This document shows, piece by piece, positions 8,227 to 16,654 of a stretch of 64,000 nt of DNA (position 1 is the first letter of the stretch; every line of letters begins with the position of its first letter). The translations under genes and the position numbers were made by a program. The DNA is from an uncultured Clostridia bacterium (GTDB taxonomy: Bacteria > Bacillota > Clostridia > Christensenellales > UBA1242): assembly GCA_934747255.1 (NCBI GenBank), contig CAKVGH010000006.1, forward strand, positions 1 to 64,000, read 5' to 3'. Under the pieces are notes generated by a model. The model did no database searches and was not told the origin of the DNA. It saw only the letters and a program-made list of their open reading frames with translations.

Positions 8227-9912
8227 TCAAATTGACTGCTTATACTTTTCTTGCGACTGCAATAATTGTCTTGCGTTTTCTTTTGTGAATTCGGTTGTTT
8301 CATCCACTGACATAAACCTAGCAATTTCGCCGACCTTTTCTTCATAGTTTAACAATTTAACCCTACTAATAGTCGTGCCATTTTTTTCCATTTTTTCAAT
8401 CAAGTAATGATTATCTGCCATTGTGGCGATTTGAATGGTATGAGTTATTACAATAACCTGATGATATTTGGAAATTTGTGCCATTTTTTCGGCCACACTT
8501 TGAGCCATTTTGCCACTTATACCCGTGTCAATTTCGTCAAAAATCATTGTTGGCATATTATCAAGTTCTGCCACAACTGACTTAATTGCCAGCATAACAC
8601 GAGATAGTTCTCCGCCACTCGCCACTTTTGATAAAGACTTAATATCTTGACCCAGATTGGCATTAAACTTAATATCAACTTGTCCAATGCCCGTTAATGT
8701 CAATTTATCAGGGCTTTCCACAAAGTCTTCAAAAACAAATTCTATCTTTGCGTTAGGCATACCAAGTTGCTTCAAATTGTCTTGCAATTTTTTTGAAAGT
8801 TTTGCCGAAACTGATAGTCTTTCATCATACAAATGCTTTGCTAGAACAAATAGTTCTTTTAATAGGCTGTTCTTTTGATTTTCAAGGTCTTCCCTTATTA
8901 GTTGTGAATTTTCAAGCAAAGATAATTTAGATTTTGCATCTTCCAAAAAATTTAAGATGCCTTGAACACTACCGCCATATTTTTTTTCAAGTTTCTTGTA
9001 TACTTCAAGTCTTGCATCAATCTTATCAAAAGTGTATTGATTAAAGTCCAATGAATCTCGATAACTAGCAACCGTATCGTAAATATCATCAAGTTCTATT
9101 TTTAGACTTTTTAGCCTTTCATAAAGGTCATCAAGTTGACTATCGTAGGAATTTACATTGCCACAAGCCATAATTGATTGTGAAATCAAAGGAGAACTAT
9201 TACTTAACGCATTTTCCATAGTTGCGCTGGCAGATACGATTTTTTCCATATTGCCAAACTTTTTACTTTGCTCCAAAAGTTCTTGCTTTTCATTCTCGCT
9301 TATCTTTTCCGCTTCGATTTCTCGAATAACAAAAGCCAAATAGTCCTTTTCTCGCATTGTTGCACTAATATCTCCGCCGAGTTCATCAAGTTGCTTAATA
9401 ACGCCTTTATAGTCTTTCAAAACGGATTGATATTTCAATATGTTTTTTGCAAACTCTTTGCCTGCATACATATCAACCAAACTTAATTGATACTTTGGCT
9501 TTAACAAACTTACTTGCTCTTGCTGACCATAAATATCAACTAGACAAGATGAAATTTCTTTTAACATATTAACTGTTACCGAACAGCCATTTACCCTAAT
9601 TTCTGCTTTACCATCAATACTCATTGTTCTAGATAAAATTAGTTGGTCATCATATTCAATATCAAATTGATTCAATATGGTTTTGCATTGTTCATTTGTC
9701 TTTATATCAAAAACTGCTTCAACCCTTGCCGTAGATTCGCCATTTCGAATTAGACTTTTATCACTTCTAGCACCTAAAACAAAATTGAGTGAATCAAAAA
9801 TAATACTTTTACCGGCACCAGTTTCGCCAGTCAAAACATTGAGTCCCTTGTCAAACTCAATTTCCAGTTTATCAATTAAAGCAATATTGTTTATTTTCAA
9901 TAATCTCAACAT
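8227..9912 (-). CDS. recN: DNA repair protein RecN
   Basis: SMC-like ATPase that gathers broken DNA ends early in double-strand-break repair. Walker A G-E-T-G-A-G-K-S is at residues 29-36. The middle is a long coiled-coil arm. The C-terminal part has an ABC signature region (V-A-S-G-G-E-L-S-R) and Walker B (M-I-F-D-E-I-D-T-G-I-S-G). Length 561 aa is normal. There is no ribosome site; a good promoter places transcription start within about two bases of the ATG, so the mRNA looks leaderless. It follows argR, as in Bacillus, but appears to have its own promoter. Confidence 0.95.
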   Translation of the reverse strand: MLRLLKINNIALIDKLEIEFDKGLNVLTGETGAGKSIIFDSLNFVLGARSDKSLIRNGESTARVEAVFDIKTNEQCKTILNQFDIEYDDQLILSRTMSIDGKAEIRVNGCSVTVNMLKEISSCLVDIYGQQEQVSLLKPKYQLSLVDMYAGKEFAKNILKYQSVLKDYKGVIKQLDELGGDISATMREKDYLAFVIREIEAEKISENEKQELLEQSKKFGNMEKIVSASATMENALSNSSPLISQSIMACGNVNSYDSQLDDLYERLKSLKIELDDIYDTVASYRDSLDFNQYTFDKIDARLEVYKKLEKKYGGSVQGILNFLEDAKSKLSLLENSQLIREDLENQKNSLLKELFVLAKHLYDERLSVSAKLSKKLQDNLKQLGMPNAKIEFVFEDFVESPDKLTLTGIGQVDIKFNANLGQDIKSLSKVASGGELSRVMLAIKSVVAELDNMPTMIFDEIDTGISGKMAQSVAEKMAQISKYHQVIVITHTIQIATMADNHYLIEKMEKNGTTISRVKLLNYEEKVGEIARFMSVDETTEFTKENARQLLQSQEKYKQSI

Positions 9913-9920
9913 ATATATAA

Positions 9921-9949
9921 ATTATATCAAAACAAAAAATTTAAGACAA
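9921..9949 (-). promoter_or_regulatory. Promoter of recN (leaderless)
   Basis: -35 TTGTCT (9949-9944), 17-bp spacer, -10 TATAAT (9926-9921). The ATG of recN begins 8 nt after the -10, so the transcript should start at or next to the start codon. Confidence 0.65.
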
Positions 9950-10003
9950 TTATTTAATGATTAAAAGAATAAAACAGTATCACAATTTTTGTTTGTTAGT
10001 AAT

Positions 10004-10026
10004 AAAAAAACGACTGATTAAAGTCG
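10004..10026 (-). terminator. Intrinsic terminator after argR
   Basis: Minus-strand hairpin CGACT-ttaatc-AGTCG followed by seven T residues, 7 nt past the argR stop. Confidence 0.75.
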
Positions 10027-10032
10027 TATTTA

Positions 10033-10482
10033 CTAAATAGACTCCATCAATCGTTCGTATGTAAGTTGTGCTTGCTCGTTGTCTTCACAAATAACCATAA
10101 CAGTTTCATCGCCATAAACACAGCCAAGCACTTGTTTAATTCCCATTTTATCAATTAGTCCGCTAATGATAGAAGAAACACCTTTCAAAGTTTTAACAAC
10201 AACCAAATTATTAACTGGCTTAATACTAATAATTCCTTCCTTAAAAATTCCAACATACTTTGTTGACATTTGTTGTTCGGTTGAGTCAACATACGCATAT
10301 TTGTATTTTTTGTTTTCAGTCATTATTTTGATAAGACCAAGTTCCTTAATATCTCTCGAAATTGTGGCTTGTGTTATATCAAAATTTTGTGCTCGAAGCG
10401 CATTTACGAGTTCGTCTTGCGTTTCAATTTCATAATTTTGTATGATTTCTAGAATTTTGCTTTGTCTTGTTGACCTTGCCAT
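10033..10482 (-). CDS. argR: Arginine repressor
   Basis: Hexameric arginine-sensing regulator (ArgR/AhrC) that binds ARG boxes. The N-terminal winged helix is visible (I-T-Q-A-T-I-S-R-D-I-K-E-L-G near 36-49). The C-terminal oligomerisation and arginine-binding domain includes G-C-V-Y-G-D-E-T-V-M-V-I near 119-130. Length 149 aa is typical. A ribosome site (CGGAGG) precedes the ATG. The promoter upstream carries an ARG-box-like site, pointing to autoregulation. It sits before recN, the standard Firmicute arrangement. Confidence 0.95.
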   Translation of the reverse strand: MARSTRQSKILEIIQNYEIETQDELVNALRAQNFDITQATISRDIKELGLIKIMTENKKYKYAYVDSTEQQMSTKYVGIFKEGIISIKPVNNLVVVKTLKGVSSIISGLIDKMGIKQVLGCVYGDETVMVICEDNEQAQLTYERLMESI

Positions 10483-10565
10483 AAGTATCGTTTTCCTCCG
10501 TATTTTCGGGCTTTTTTGAACATTGTAAAAATATGCATTTATACTTATTCATTCATCGTGAAATA

Positions 10566-10616
10566 ATTATACAATAGTTTTTATAATTATGCAAGAACTT
10601 TTTGCATAATTATTCA
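10566..10616 (-). promoter_or_regulatory. argR promoter with ARG-box-like operator
   Basis: -35 TTGCAT (10594-10589), 17-bp spacer, -10 TATAAT (10571-10566). Just upstream, 10603-10616 reads TGCATAATTATTCA, close to the ARG-box pattern TGAAT-N4-ATTCA. An inverted repeat TTATGCAA / TTGCATAA (10587-10594 and 10602-10609) overlaps the -35. Confidence 0.6.
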
Positions 10617-10639
10617 AAAAATTTTTTATAAATATTTAT

Positions 10640-11238
10640 AGTTATGAATTTATATAAATTATCGCCCGAATTTTTATACATTGCGCAAAAATCCCCTGTA
10701 AATATATGTTTTTATTTGATAAAAAAGTGTCAACAAAATTAACCTAAAATTGAGTTAAGTACTATGCAAAGTGCTACGCCAAAATATTTATTTCAAAAAA
10801 ATAAACGAAAAATTTGTTATTATTAAAAATCAAAAATTATTAAAATCTAATTCTAACTTTACAAAAAATCCGTAGCCAATTCACCTGCATATAATTTAGT
10901 TAAGTTAATTACCCCTTACTTAAAAGTTGTTTAATCAAAAAAATAATAACAAGCAAAAATTTAATAAAATCAAAAAAATAAAATATCGCATTCAAAAAAC
11001 AATAAAGTTTTTTCAACTCAAAAAAGAATAACAAATGATAAAATTTTTTTTGAAAACTATTAAAATTAAAAATCATTATTAAAGTTCACAAAGCCTACAA
11101 AATATTACCAATCACATTAGATAATTGAAAAGCAAAAAAATTGATAAAGCCCTAATAGAAAAAATACATATTATTTTTAAGTTTTCATTTGTAAAAAGCT
11201 ATCTTCTTTATTTTTCAAAAAATCAAAAACAAGGCAAC
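10640..11238. other. AT-rich non-coding stretch between the argR promoter and the oapA-like gene
   Basis: About 600 bp of very AT-rich DNA without a credible gene on either strand. The only recognisable structure is copy B of the dispersed palindrome (10757-10780). No ribosome site plus open frame and no RNA-like GC-rich block was found. Confidence 0.6.
10757..10780. repeat. Dispersed palindromic repeat (copy B)
   Basis: On the minus strand it reads GGCGTAGCAC followed by TTTGCATAGTACTTAA. These are two adjacent half-units of the repeat seen at 3176-3230 and 22113-22145. Confidence 0.6.
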
Positions 11239-11262
11239 AAAAAACCACTCAAATTTGAGTGG
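11239..11262 (-). terminator. Intrinsic terminator after the oapA-like gene
   Basis: Perfect 18-bp palindrome CCACTCAAATTTGAGTGG followed by a T run on the minus strand, 45 nt past the stop codon. Confidence 0.75.
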
Positions 11263-11307
11263 CTAATTTTTTATAATTTTTCGAATAATTTTTAGTTTGT
11301 TAAATTT

Positions 11308-12066
11308 TTACTTTTTCTTTAATTTGAAAAAGTACATTACTTTACCCAAAGTGAAAATTATTTTAGTTGAATTATTCATTGCAATCTTTTTTCCTAATGC
11401 TTTCAAAAATACAGTAAGTGCCGCAATAAAGGCACTAACAACAGAAGCAATTAAAACCGAGTTAATACCTGTTATAGTTGTTCCAACAATGTGCAATGTA
11501 AAAACCGCACCGATACTACCTGATAAAATTCCACATATATCACCTATAATATCACAAAATATACTTGAAACTTTATCTGCGTGTTTTATCAAAGTCAAAC
11601 TTTCCTTTGCTCCTTTAACTTTTCTAGCACACATAGCATTAAATGGCTCTACATCGGCTGACGCAACCGCCACACCAATCATATCTGTAATTGTAGCGAG
11701 TGCCAAAAAGAAAATTAACAAAATAATAGAAACTACAATTCCAGTACCAGAAAGTAAAAATTGCGAGCCAAAACTGAATGTAAACGACAAAAGAAAAGTA
11801 GTGATTAAAACAATCAAAGGCCAACGCATAAAATGTTTATGTTTTTTTTGGTGCGACGACTTTTTCTTTTTGTCTTTAACTAAATCATTTGATGAAACCG
11901 ATATTTCTAGACTTTCCTGTTTATTGTTTTCTTGAATTAAACTACTATTTTTATCAAAAAAATCCTGATGGACTACATCACTATCATTAGCGATATTGCC
12001 TATCTGCTTTACTTCTCGATTTTCCAATTTTTGATTTTTATTGTTTTTCGGTTGTGGTTGTTCCAT
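11308..12066 (-). CDS. oapA: Membrane protein, probable OLE-RNA partner OapA
   Basis: A 252-aa protein with a charged, Lys/Asn/Gln-rich N-terminus of about 80 residues (K-K-K-K-S-S-H-Q-K-K-H-K-H). About four membrane helices follow (roughly 83-103, 108-130, 165-190 and 200-222). The segment D-M-I-G-V-A-V-A-S-A-D-V-E-P-F-N-A resembles the CNNM/DUF21-type membrane fold. Its position just downstream of the ~600-nt structured RNA, in the argR-recN / xse neighbourhood, is that of OapA, the membrane anchor of OLE RNA that has been tied to Mg2+ homeostasis in Bacillus halodurans. The start at 12066 is chosen for AAAGGA 7 nt before it; an upstream ATG lacks a site. The family call rests mainly on context. 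Confidence 0.7.
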   Translation of the reverse strand: MEQPQPKNNKNQKLENREVKQIGNIANDSDVVHQDFFDKNSSLIQENNKQESLEISVSSNDLVKDKKKKSSHQKKHKHFMRWPLIVLITTFLLSFTFSFGSQFLLSGTGIVVSIILLIFFLALATITDMIGVAVASADVEPFNAMCARKVKGAKESLTLIKHADKVSSIFCDIIGDICGILSGSIGAVFTLHIVGTTITGINSVLIASVVSAFIAALTVFLKALGKKIAMNNSTKIIFTLGKVMYFFKLKKK

Positions 12067-12099
12067 AAAATATCCTTTTTTTAATATAAATAAAAACAC

Positions 12100-12697
12100 A
12101 CCTACTTAAAGGAAAAGTCTTAGGTAAACCTTGCATCTTAGGTCCAGTAGGATTTCCCATAAGACAACTTACCGTCACCGCATAAGCCGTTTCCATTTAA
12201 TGTCTTATTTTTAATGTTGCCATTAAAACACTGAATCACCACTTAGAATGCACTATAATCCCCAAAACTAAAACAGTCTAGAAGTTTTCCTTGGCGAATT
12301 GTCAACAAATTAGCTTGTTTTGCAATAGAAGTTTCATAAACCAATAGTTTGAAATAATTTGGCCAAATCTCTCAATACCTGATGTTTAATCCGCTTGTTT
12401 CACTCAAAGCAGGCTACTCTGCACACAGTCTATTTTTAATCCGCATTGCAGGTTCACGCCTAATTAGTTATGTATGAAACTGATGTTTTAACTATAACCT
12501 TTTAGGTCTCCACGATAAATGGGTCATTAGATATATGCCGTTATACCTTGCCCATAAATCTTAACTTCCAGCATCAACCCCGGTTTGGGCAACCAAGGCA
12601 AACACAAGAAACTTCACAGGTGTGCCCGATGGTGCTTTATTTCATCACCGTCCTTCTATGACTTTTCGACTAGAATACTGCTCCTTTTTTTAGTGTG
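12100..12697 (-). ncRNA. ole: OLE-type large structured non-coding RNA
   Basis: About 600 nt with much higher G+C than its flanks, no open frame on either strand, and many local stems, for example GGTG...CACC near the 5' end at about 12640. The ends can pair (CACACTA at the 5' end with TAGGTGTG at the 3' end). A strong promoter fixes the 5' end near 12697. The 3' end adjoins the membrane-protein gene, whose ribosome site follows within 30 nt. Size, orientation, the adjacent four-helix protein and the xseB/proS-side and argR-recN-side neighbours fit OLE RNA (Ornate Large Extremophilic). I did not check the consensus base by base, so another large RNA class is possible. Confidence 0.75.
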
Positions 12698-12702
12698 CTT
12701 AT

Positions 12703-12731
12703 ATTATATCATATTCTAAAAAATAATGCAA
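12703..12731 (-). promoter_or_regulatory. Promoter of the OLE-type RNA
   Basis: -35 TTGCAT (12731-12726), 17-bp spacer, -10 TATAAT (12708-12703). Transcription would start at about 12697, at the edge of the structured region. Confidence 0.75.
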
Positions 12732-12756
12732 TAGTTATAAAAATGATTTTTTTCAA

Positions 12757-12790
12757 TAAAAAAGCGAGCCAATTCAACTCGCTTTTTTAT
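12757..12790 (-). terminator. Intrinsic terminator after proS
   Basis: Stem AAAGCGAG / CTCGCTTT with flanking A and T runs on both strands. It lies about 195 nt past the proS stop and just upstream of the OLE promoter, so it insulates the RNA gene. Confidence 0.7.
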
Positions 12791-12983
12791 TTTAATTATA
12801 TAACTATATATAATATATATATTATACTATATAATATCGCAGTTTGTCCGCAACTTTTTTTAACTTGATTTTTAATATATACAATATTAAAACTGATAAA
12901 CAAATTGATATTCAATTATGTTTTTATATTTTTTACAATTTACTACTAATTGATAGTTTTCGATAATCAAAATCAACTTTATT

Positions 12984-14420
12984 TTAGTATTGTTTTGCAA
13001 AGTAAATCTTATGCTTTGCTTTTTTGCCACAATGAATACACTTGTGAGCATCATTTTCATCACATTCTTCAATAATAACACGAGTTTGAATACCAGTTTC
13101 GTCTTTGATTTGTTGTTCGCAATCAATTTCGCCACAATGATAGCCAATAGCCACTTTTTTGTCTTCAACAACACTAATCAGTTCCTGCATTGTAGAAACA
13201 TCTCTTGAACAATGAGCAACAAAATCTTCTGCAATTTTGAGCATATTTTGTTGAATATCAGCAAGCAATTTAGAAACTTCTTGTTCAATATTATCAAGAC
13301 TAATTGTTGTTTTTTCGTGAGTATCACGGCGAACACAAGTAGCAACCCCGTTCTCAATATCTCTTGGTCCAATTTCCAAACGAAGTGGAACACCTTTCAT
13401 TTCGTATTCGTTAAATTTCCAACCAGCCGAATTATCACTATCATCAAGTTTTACTCTAATTCCGTGTTCTAGCAATCTATTTTTAATTTCGTTAGTTTTT
13501 TCCAAAACACCTGTTTTGTGTTGAGCAACTGGAATAATTACTGCTTGAATAGGTGCAACATTTGGTGGCAATTTTATTCCCCTTTCGTCACCGTGAACCA
13601 TTATAAGTCCGCCGATAAGTCTAGTAGATACACCAAATGAAGTTGTATAGCCGTATTCCCATTCGCCATTTTTATTCAAAAACTTAATGTTAGCAGCCTT
13701 TGCAAAATTTTGTCCCATATCGTGAGTTGTACCTGCTTGCAAACACTTGCCATCAAGCATAACCGCTTCTATGCCATAAGTATCATTAGCACCTGCAAAT
13801 TTTTCCCTATCACTCTTTTTTCCAGCAAGCACAGGAATAGCAAGCAATTCTCTTGCCATTTTAATATAAACATTAAGCATTTGAATAGCATTGTTTTTCG
13901 CATCTTCTTTTGTTGCTTGAACAGTGTGACCTTCTTGCCACAAAAACTCACTTGTTCTCAAAAATGGTCGTGTACTTTTTTCCCATCTAACAACATTACA
14001 CCATTGATTCATAACCATTGGCAAATCTCTGTATGACTTAATCCACTTTGAGTACATTTCGCAAATGATAGTTTCACTTGTTGGTCTAATAACAAGTTTT
14101 TCTGCGAGTTCTTGACCCCCAGCATAAGTAACAACTGCAATTTCTGGTGCAAAACCTTCAACATGTTTAGCTTCTTTCTTCAAAAAACTTTCTGGAATTA
14201 GCATTGGAAAATAAGCATTTTGAACGCCTACTTTTTTGAATTCCTTATCTAGATATGATTGAATATTCTCCCAAATTGCATAGCCATAAGGTTTGATTAC
14301 CATAGTACCTTTTACTGGACCATAGTCACACAAATCTGCTTTTAAGATTACATCTGTATACCATTGAGCCAAGTCTTGTTTAATATCCGCAATATGCTCA
14401 ACAAAATTTTTATTTTCCAT
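12984..14420 (-). CDS. proS: Prolyl-tRNA synthetase (short, eukaryote/archaea-like type)
   Basis: Class II synthetase that charges tRNA-Pro. Motif 2 (W-E-K-S-T-R-P-F-L-R-T-S-E-F-L-W-Q-E) is near residues 146-163, followed by G-H-T. Motif 3 (G-G-L-I-M-V-H-G-D-E-R-G) is near 273. An anticodon-binding domain and the C-terminal zinc-binding/tyrosine tail (C-I-H-C-G-K-K-A ... K-Q-Y) close the 478-aa protein. It lacks the ~180-aa editing insertion of the bacterial long form, so this is the ProS3 type common in Clostridia and Bacteroidetes. The ribosome site is AGGAAG; it starts 12 nt after xseB. Confidence 0.95.
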   Translation of the reverse strand: MENKNFVEHIADIKQDLAQWYTDVILKADLCDYGPVKGTMVIKPYGYAIWENIQSYLDKEFKKVGVQNAYFPMLIPESFLKKEAKHVEGFAPEIAVVTYAGGQELAEKLVIRPTSETIICEMYSKWIKSYRDLPMVMNQWCNVVRWEKSTRPFLRTSEFLWQEGHTVQATKEDAKNNAIQMLNVYIKMARELLAIPVLAGKKSDREKFAGANDTYGIEAVMLDGKCLQAGTTHDMGQNFAKAANIKFLNKNGEWEYGYTTSFGVSTRLIGGLIMVHGDERGIKLPPNVAPIQAVIIPVAQHKTGVLEKTNEIKNRLLEHGIRVKLDDSDNSAGWKFNEYEMKGVPLRLEIGPRDIENGVATCVRRDTHEKTTISLDNIEQEVSKLLADIQQNMLKIAEDFVAHCSRDVSTMQELISVVEDKKVAIGYHCGEIDCEQQIKDETGIQTRVIIEECDENDAHKCIHCGKKAKHKIYFAKQY

Positions 14421-14432
14421 AATTTATTCTTC

Positions 14433-14636
14433 CTACTTAATTTTTTCTTCTATATAACTATCTAAATCTTGCTTAACTTTACTAATTGTACCTTTAACTT
14501 CTTCAAGACCCGTCAAACATTCTTTAATCAAACCAACGCCTTGTTTGTATAATTCCAATGCTTGTTCAAGTGGCAAATCTTGTTCTAGTTTTGTTGCAAT
14601 TTCTTCAAGAGTTTTTACCTTTTCTTCATAATTCAT
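14433..14636 (-). CDS. xseB: Exodeoxyribonuclease VII small subunit
   Basis: 67-aa helical small subunit of exonuclease VII. The family core E-E-I-A-T-K-L-E-Q-D-L-P-L-E-Q-A-L-E-L-Y (residues ~10-29) and G-V-G-L-I-K-E-C (33-40) is present. It overlaps the xseA stop by ATGA, so the two subunits are coupled. Confidence 0.93.
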   Translation of the reverse strand: MNYEEKVKTLEEIATKLEQDLPLEQALELYKQGVGLIKECLTGLEEVKGTISKVKQDLDSYIEEKIK

Positions 14637-15751
14637 TTTTTATTTATCTCCTTAACAGTAGCAATAATATCACCATCAATTAAATTGCATTTTAAGTTTT
14701 GACCAATTTCTACTTGATTAACACTAGCAACACGCTTTCCATCAAGTTCTATTTTTGAATACCCTTTTGCAATAATCTCCAAAGGATTTTTCAAGTTTAG
14801 TTCCTTAACAAGCATTGAAATTTTACTTTCTTCGGTTGTAACTTTTTGGTTAATAGCATTATTGATTTTAATCAAATTATTTGCAATAACATTTTCATTC
14901 TTTACAATTTTTTTATCAAATTCGTATTGTAATTTGCTGTACAAGGAAATCAACTCTTGCTTATATGATTTTTTTTCTTTAACAAGTAATTCTGCCGCCG
15001 CCGAAGGAGTTGGTGCTCTCAAATCCGCAACAAAATCAACAAGAGTGTAGTTAGTTTCGTGGCCAACCGCACTAACAACAAATTTAGGACAATTCGAAAT
15101 TGCCCTAACCACAACTTCTGTATTAAATGGTACTAAATCTTCTTCACTGCCACCACCACGAGCAACAATTATGGCATCGACATCGCTACTTGAAAAATAT
15201 TCTATTCCTTTAACAATAGTTTGTTCTGCAAGCATTCCTTGAACTTTTACGGGAAAATAACAAAGGTTAATGCTTTCATCTCGCCTTGTTGATACATTGA
15301 TAATGTCTTGTAAAACAGCACCTTTTTCACTCGTTACAACACCAATTTTTTTTATAACTTTTGGCATAGGCTTTTTTCTATCAATATCAAAAAGCCCTTC
15401 TTTTTCCAGTCTTTGTTTTAACAAAAGAAAGTTTTTATACAACTCGCCTTCGCCAAATTTTTCTACCTTTTCTACATTAAAACTTAATCTTCCACCTTTA
15501 ATATAGTAATTTGGCGTACCTTGAACAATAACTTTTTCACCAATCTTGATATTGTCCAAATCTTCCAAACAAAAACATACGCAGTTTAAGAGAGCATTTT
15601 CATCTTTCAAGCCAAAATATCCAACACCGTTAGAAGTATTAAAACTAGAAACTTCGCCAAAAACTTTTACTCTATATAGTAATTGGTCATTGTCTAAAAT
15701 ATTTTTTAGATACGAACTAATTGTTGTGACCGAAATTGCCTGTTCCATCAT
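14633..15751 (-). CDS. xseA: Exodeoxyribonuclease VII large subunit
   Basis: Catalytic subunit that degrades single-stranded DNA from both ends. It has an N-terminal OB fold (V-F-G-E-V-S-S-F near 29). The nuclease domain holds T-S-E-K-G-A-V-L-Q-D-I near 143, V-A-R-G-G-G-S-E-E-D-L near 196-206 and G-H-E-T-N-Y-T-L-V-D-F near 230-240. A long coiled coil follows. At 372 aa it is somewhat short of the usual 400-450, mostly in the coiled-coil part. It overlaps nusB by 4 nt. Confidence 0.95.
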   Translation of the reverse strand: MMEQAISVTTISSYLKNILDNDQLLYRVKVFGEVSSFNTSNGVGYFGLKDENALLNCVCFCLEDLDNIKIGEKVIVQGTPNYYIKGGRLSFNVEKVEKFGEGELYKNFLLLKQRLEKEGLFDIDRKKPMPKVIKKIGVVTSEKGAVLQDIINVSTRRDESINLCYFPVKVQGMLAEQTIVKGIEYFSSSDVDAIIVARGGGSEEDLVPFNTEVVVRAISNCPKFVVSAVGHETNYTLVDFVADLRAPTPSAAAELLVKEKKSYKQELISLYSKLQYEFDKKIVKNENVIANNLIKINNAINQKVTTEESKISMLVKELNLKNPLEIIAKGYSKIELDGKRVASVNQVEIGQNLKCNLIDGDIIATVKEINKK

Positions 15752-16143
15752 TCTCCCTTAACTATCGTTGCAAGTAAACCATTTATAAACTTATAACTAT
15801 TGTCGGTTGAATACTTTTTTGATAATTCTACTGCTTCGTTAATTACGATTGACGGTTTTTCGTTTAGATAGTCAATTTCGTAAATAGCGAGTTTTAGAAT
15901 TGCCAAATCAATCTTAAAAATTCTCTCTAATGTATAGTTTTTTAAGTGTGATTTGATTTTTTCATTCAACTCATCATCTTTTTGCATAATGCCTTCGTAT
16001 ATTTTAACGATATATTCTGCATCATCGCCTTCAATATCTTTTGATAATAAAAACTCATCAAGTGTCACTTGATTTTTTTGTTTCAAAAATTCATACTCAA
16101 AAATCAATTTGAAGCACGTTTCTCTTGCCTTAATTCTACTCAT
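15748..16143 (-). CDS. nusB: Transcription antitermination factor NusB
   Basis: All-helical 131-aa protein that binds boxA RNA with NusE (S10) during rRNA transcription. The R-x-x-A-R-E-T-C-F-K-L-I-F start and the C-terminal I-N-E-A-V-E-L-S-K-K-Y-S-T-D-N-S-Y-K-F-I-N-G-L-L segment (in two parts, ~100-124) are diagnostic. It lies between the Asp23 gene and xseA, as in Bacillus (yqhY-nusB-folD-xseA), but folD is missing. Confidence 0.94.
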   Translation of the reverse strand: MSRIKARETCFKLIFEYEFLKQKNQVTLDEFLLSKDIEGDDAEYIVKIYEGIMQKDDELNEKIKSHLKNYTLERIFKIDLAILKLAIYEIDYLNEKPSIVINEAVELSKKYSTDNSYKFINGLLATIVKGE

Positions 16144-16145
16144 AA

Positions 16146-16529
16146 TTAAATTACTTTTTCCCCTTCCTGACCAAAGTCAACGCCTAAAACATGGACATTT
16201 ATACTTTCAATTTTAATGTCTACCATTGCTGATAAACCATTTTTAACATTTTCTTGGACTCTAAATGCCACATCGCTTACTGAGTAACCAAACAAAATGT
16301 TGATATAAATATCAACGCAAATAGCATCTCCAACTTCTGTAATTTTTACGCCTTCCGTGTAGTTGTTTGAAAATAGTTTTTTCAAACCATTACCAAAATT
16401 AGCACAAAGGCAAGATACACCTGTAATTTCCTTTGTAGCAAGGCTTACGATTGATAGCAAAATATCTCTATTACAAGAAACTTTGCCTTTATTATTTTTT
16501 GAAGCCATTTGATTTAATTCTAATCCCAT
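16146..16529 (-). CDS. Asp23/Gls24 family protein (YqhY-like)
   Basis: 127-aa member of the Asp23 family, small alpha/beta proteins found near nusB in most Firmicutes. In Bacillus, YqhY is linked to fatty-acid synthesis control. Visible core: I-L-L-S-I-V-S-L-A-T-K-E-I-T-G-V near 24-39, then D-I-Y-I-N-I-L-F-G-Y-S-V near 72-83 and V-Q-E-N-V-K-N-G-L near 90-98. It ends 2 nt before nusB, so they are cotranscribed. The acc genes that often precede it are absent. Confidence 0.85.
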   Translation of the reverse strand: MGLELNQMASKNNKGKVSCNRDILLSIVSLATKEITGVSCLCANFGNGLKKLFSNNYTEGVKITEVGDAICVDIYINILFGYSVSDVAFRVQENVKNGLSAMVDIKIESINVHVLGVDFGQEGEKVI

Positions 16530-16654
16530 ACAAACTCCTGAACTTTTTTTCTAAATGATTATATCATATTTGAAAAATTTTAAGCAATAAAAAACTCATT
16601 TACTTTTTAGGGTTTTTTATTAAATATTGATTTTATAAAATTTTTTAGCCAATT

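Noticed and set aside
11297..11935. Long open frame on the plus strand opposite the oapA-like gene (about 210 codons)
   Set aside because: It is the mirror of a well-supported membrane-protein gene with a ribosome site and terminator; composition and lack of a start signal mark it as a shadow.
12100..12700. tmRNA or RNase P RNA as the identity of the large RNA
   Set aside because: No tag-peptide frame or tRNA-like ends are present, and RNase P RNA is clearly at 48786-49127.
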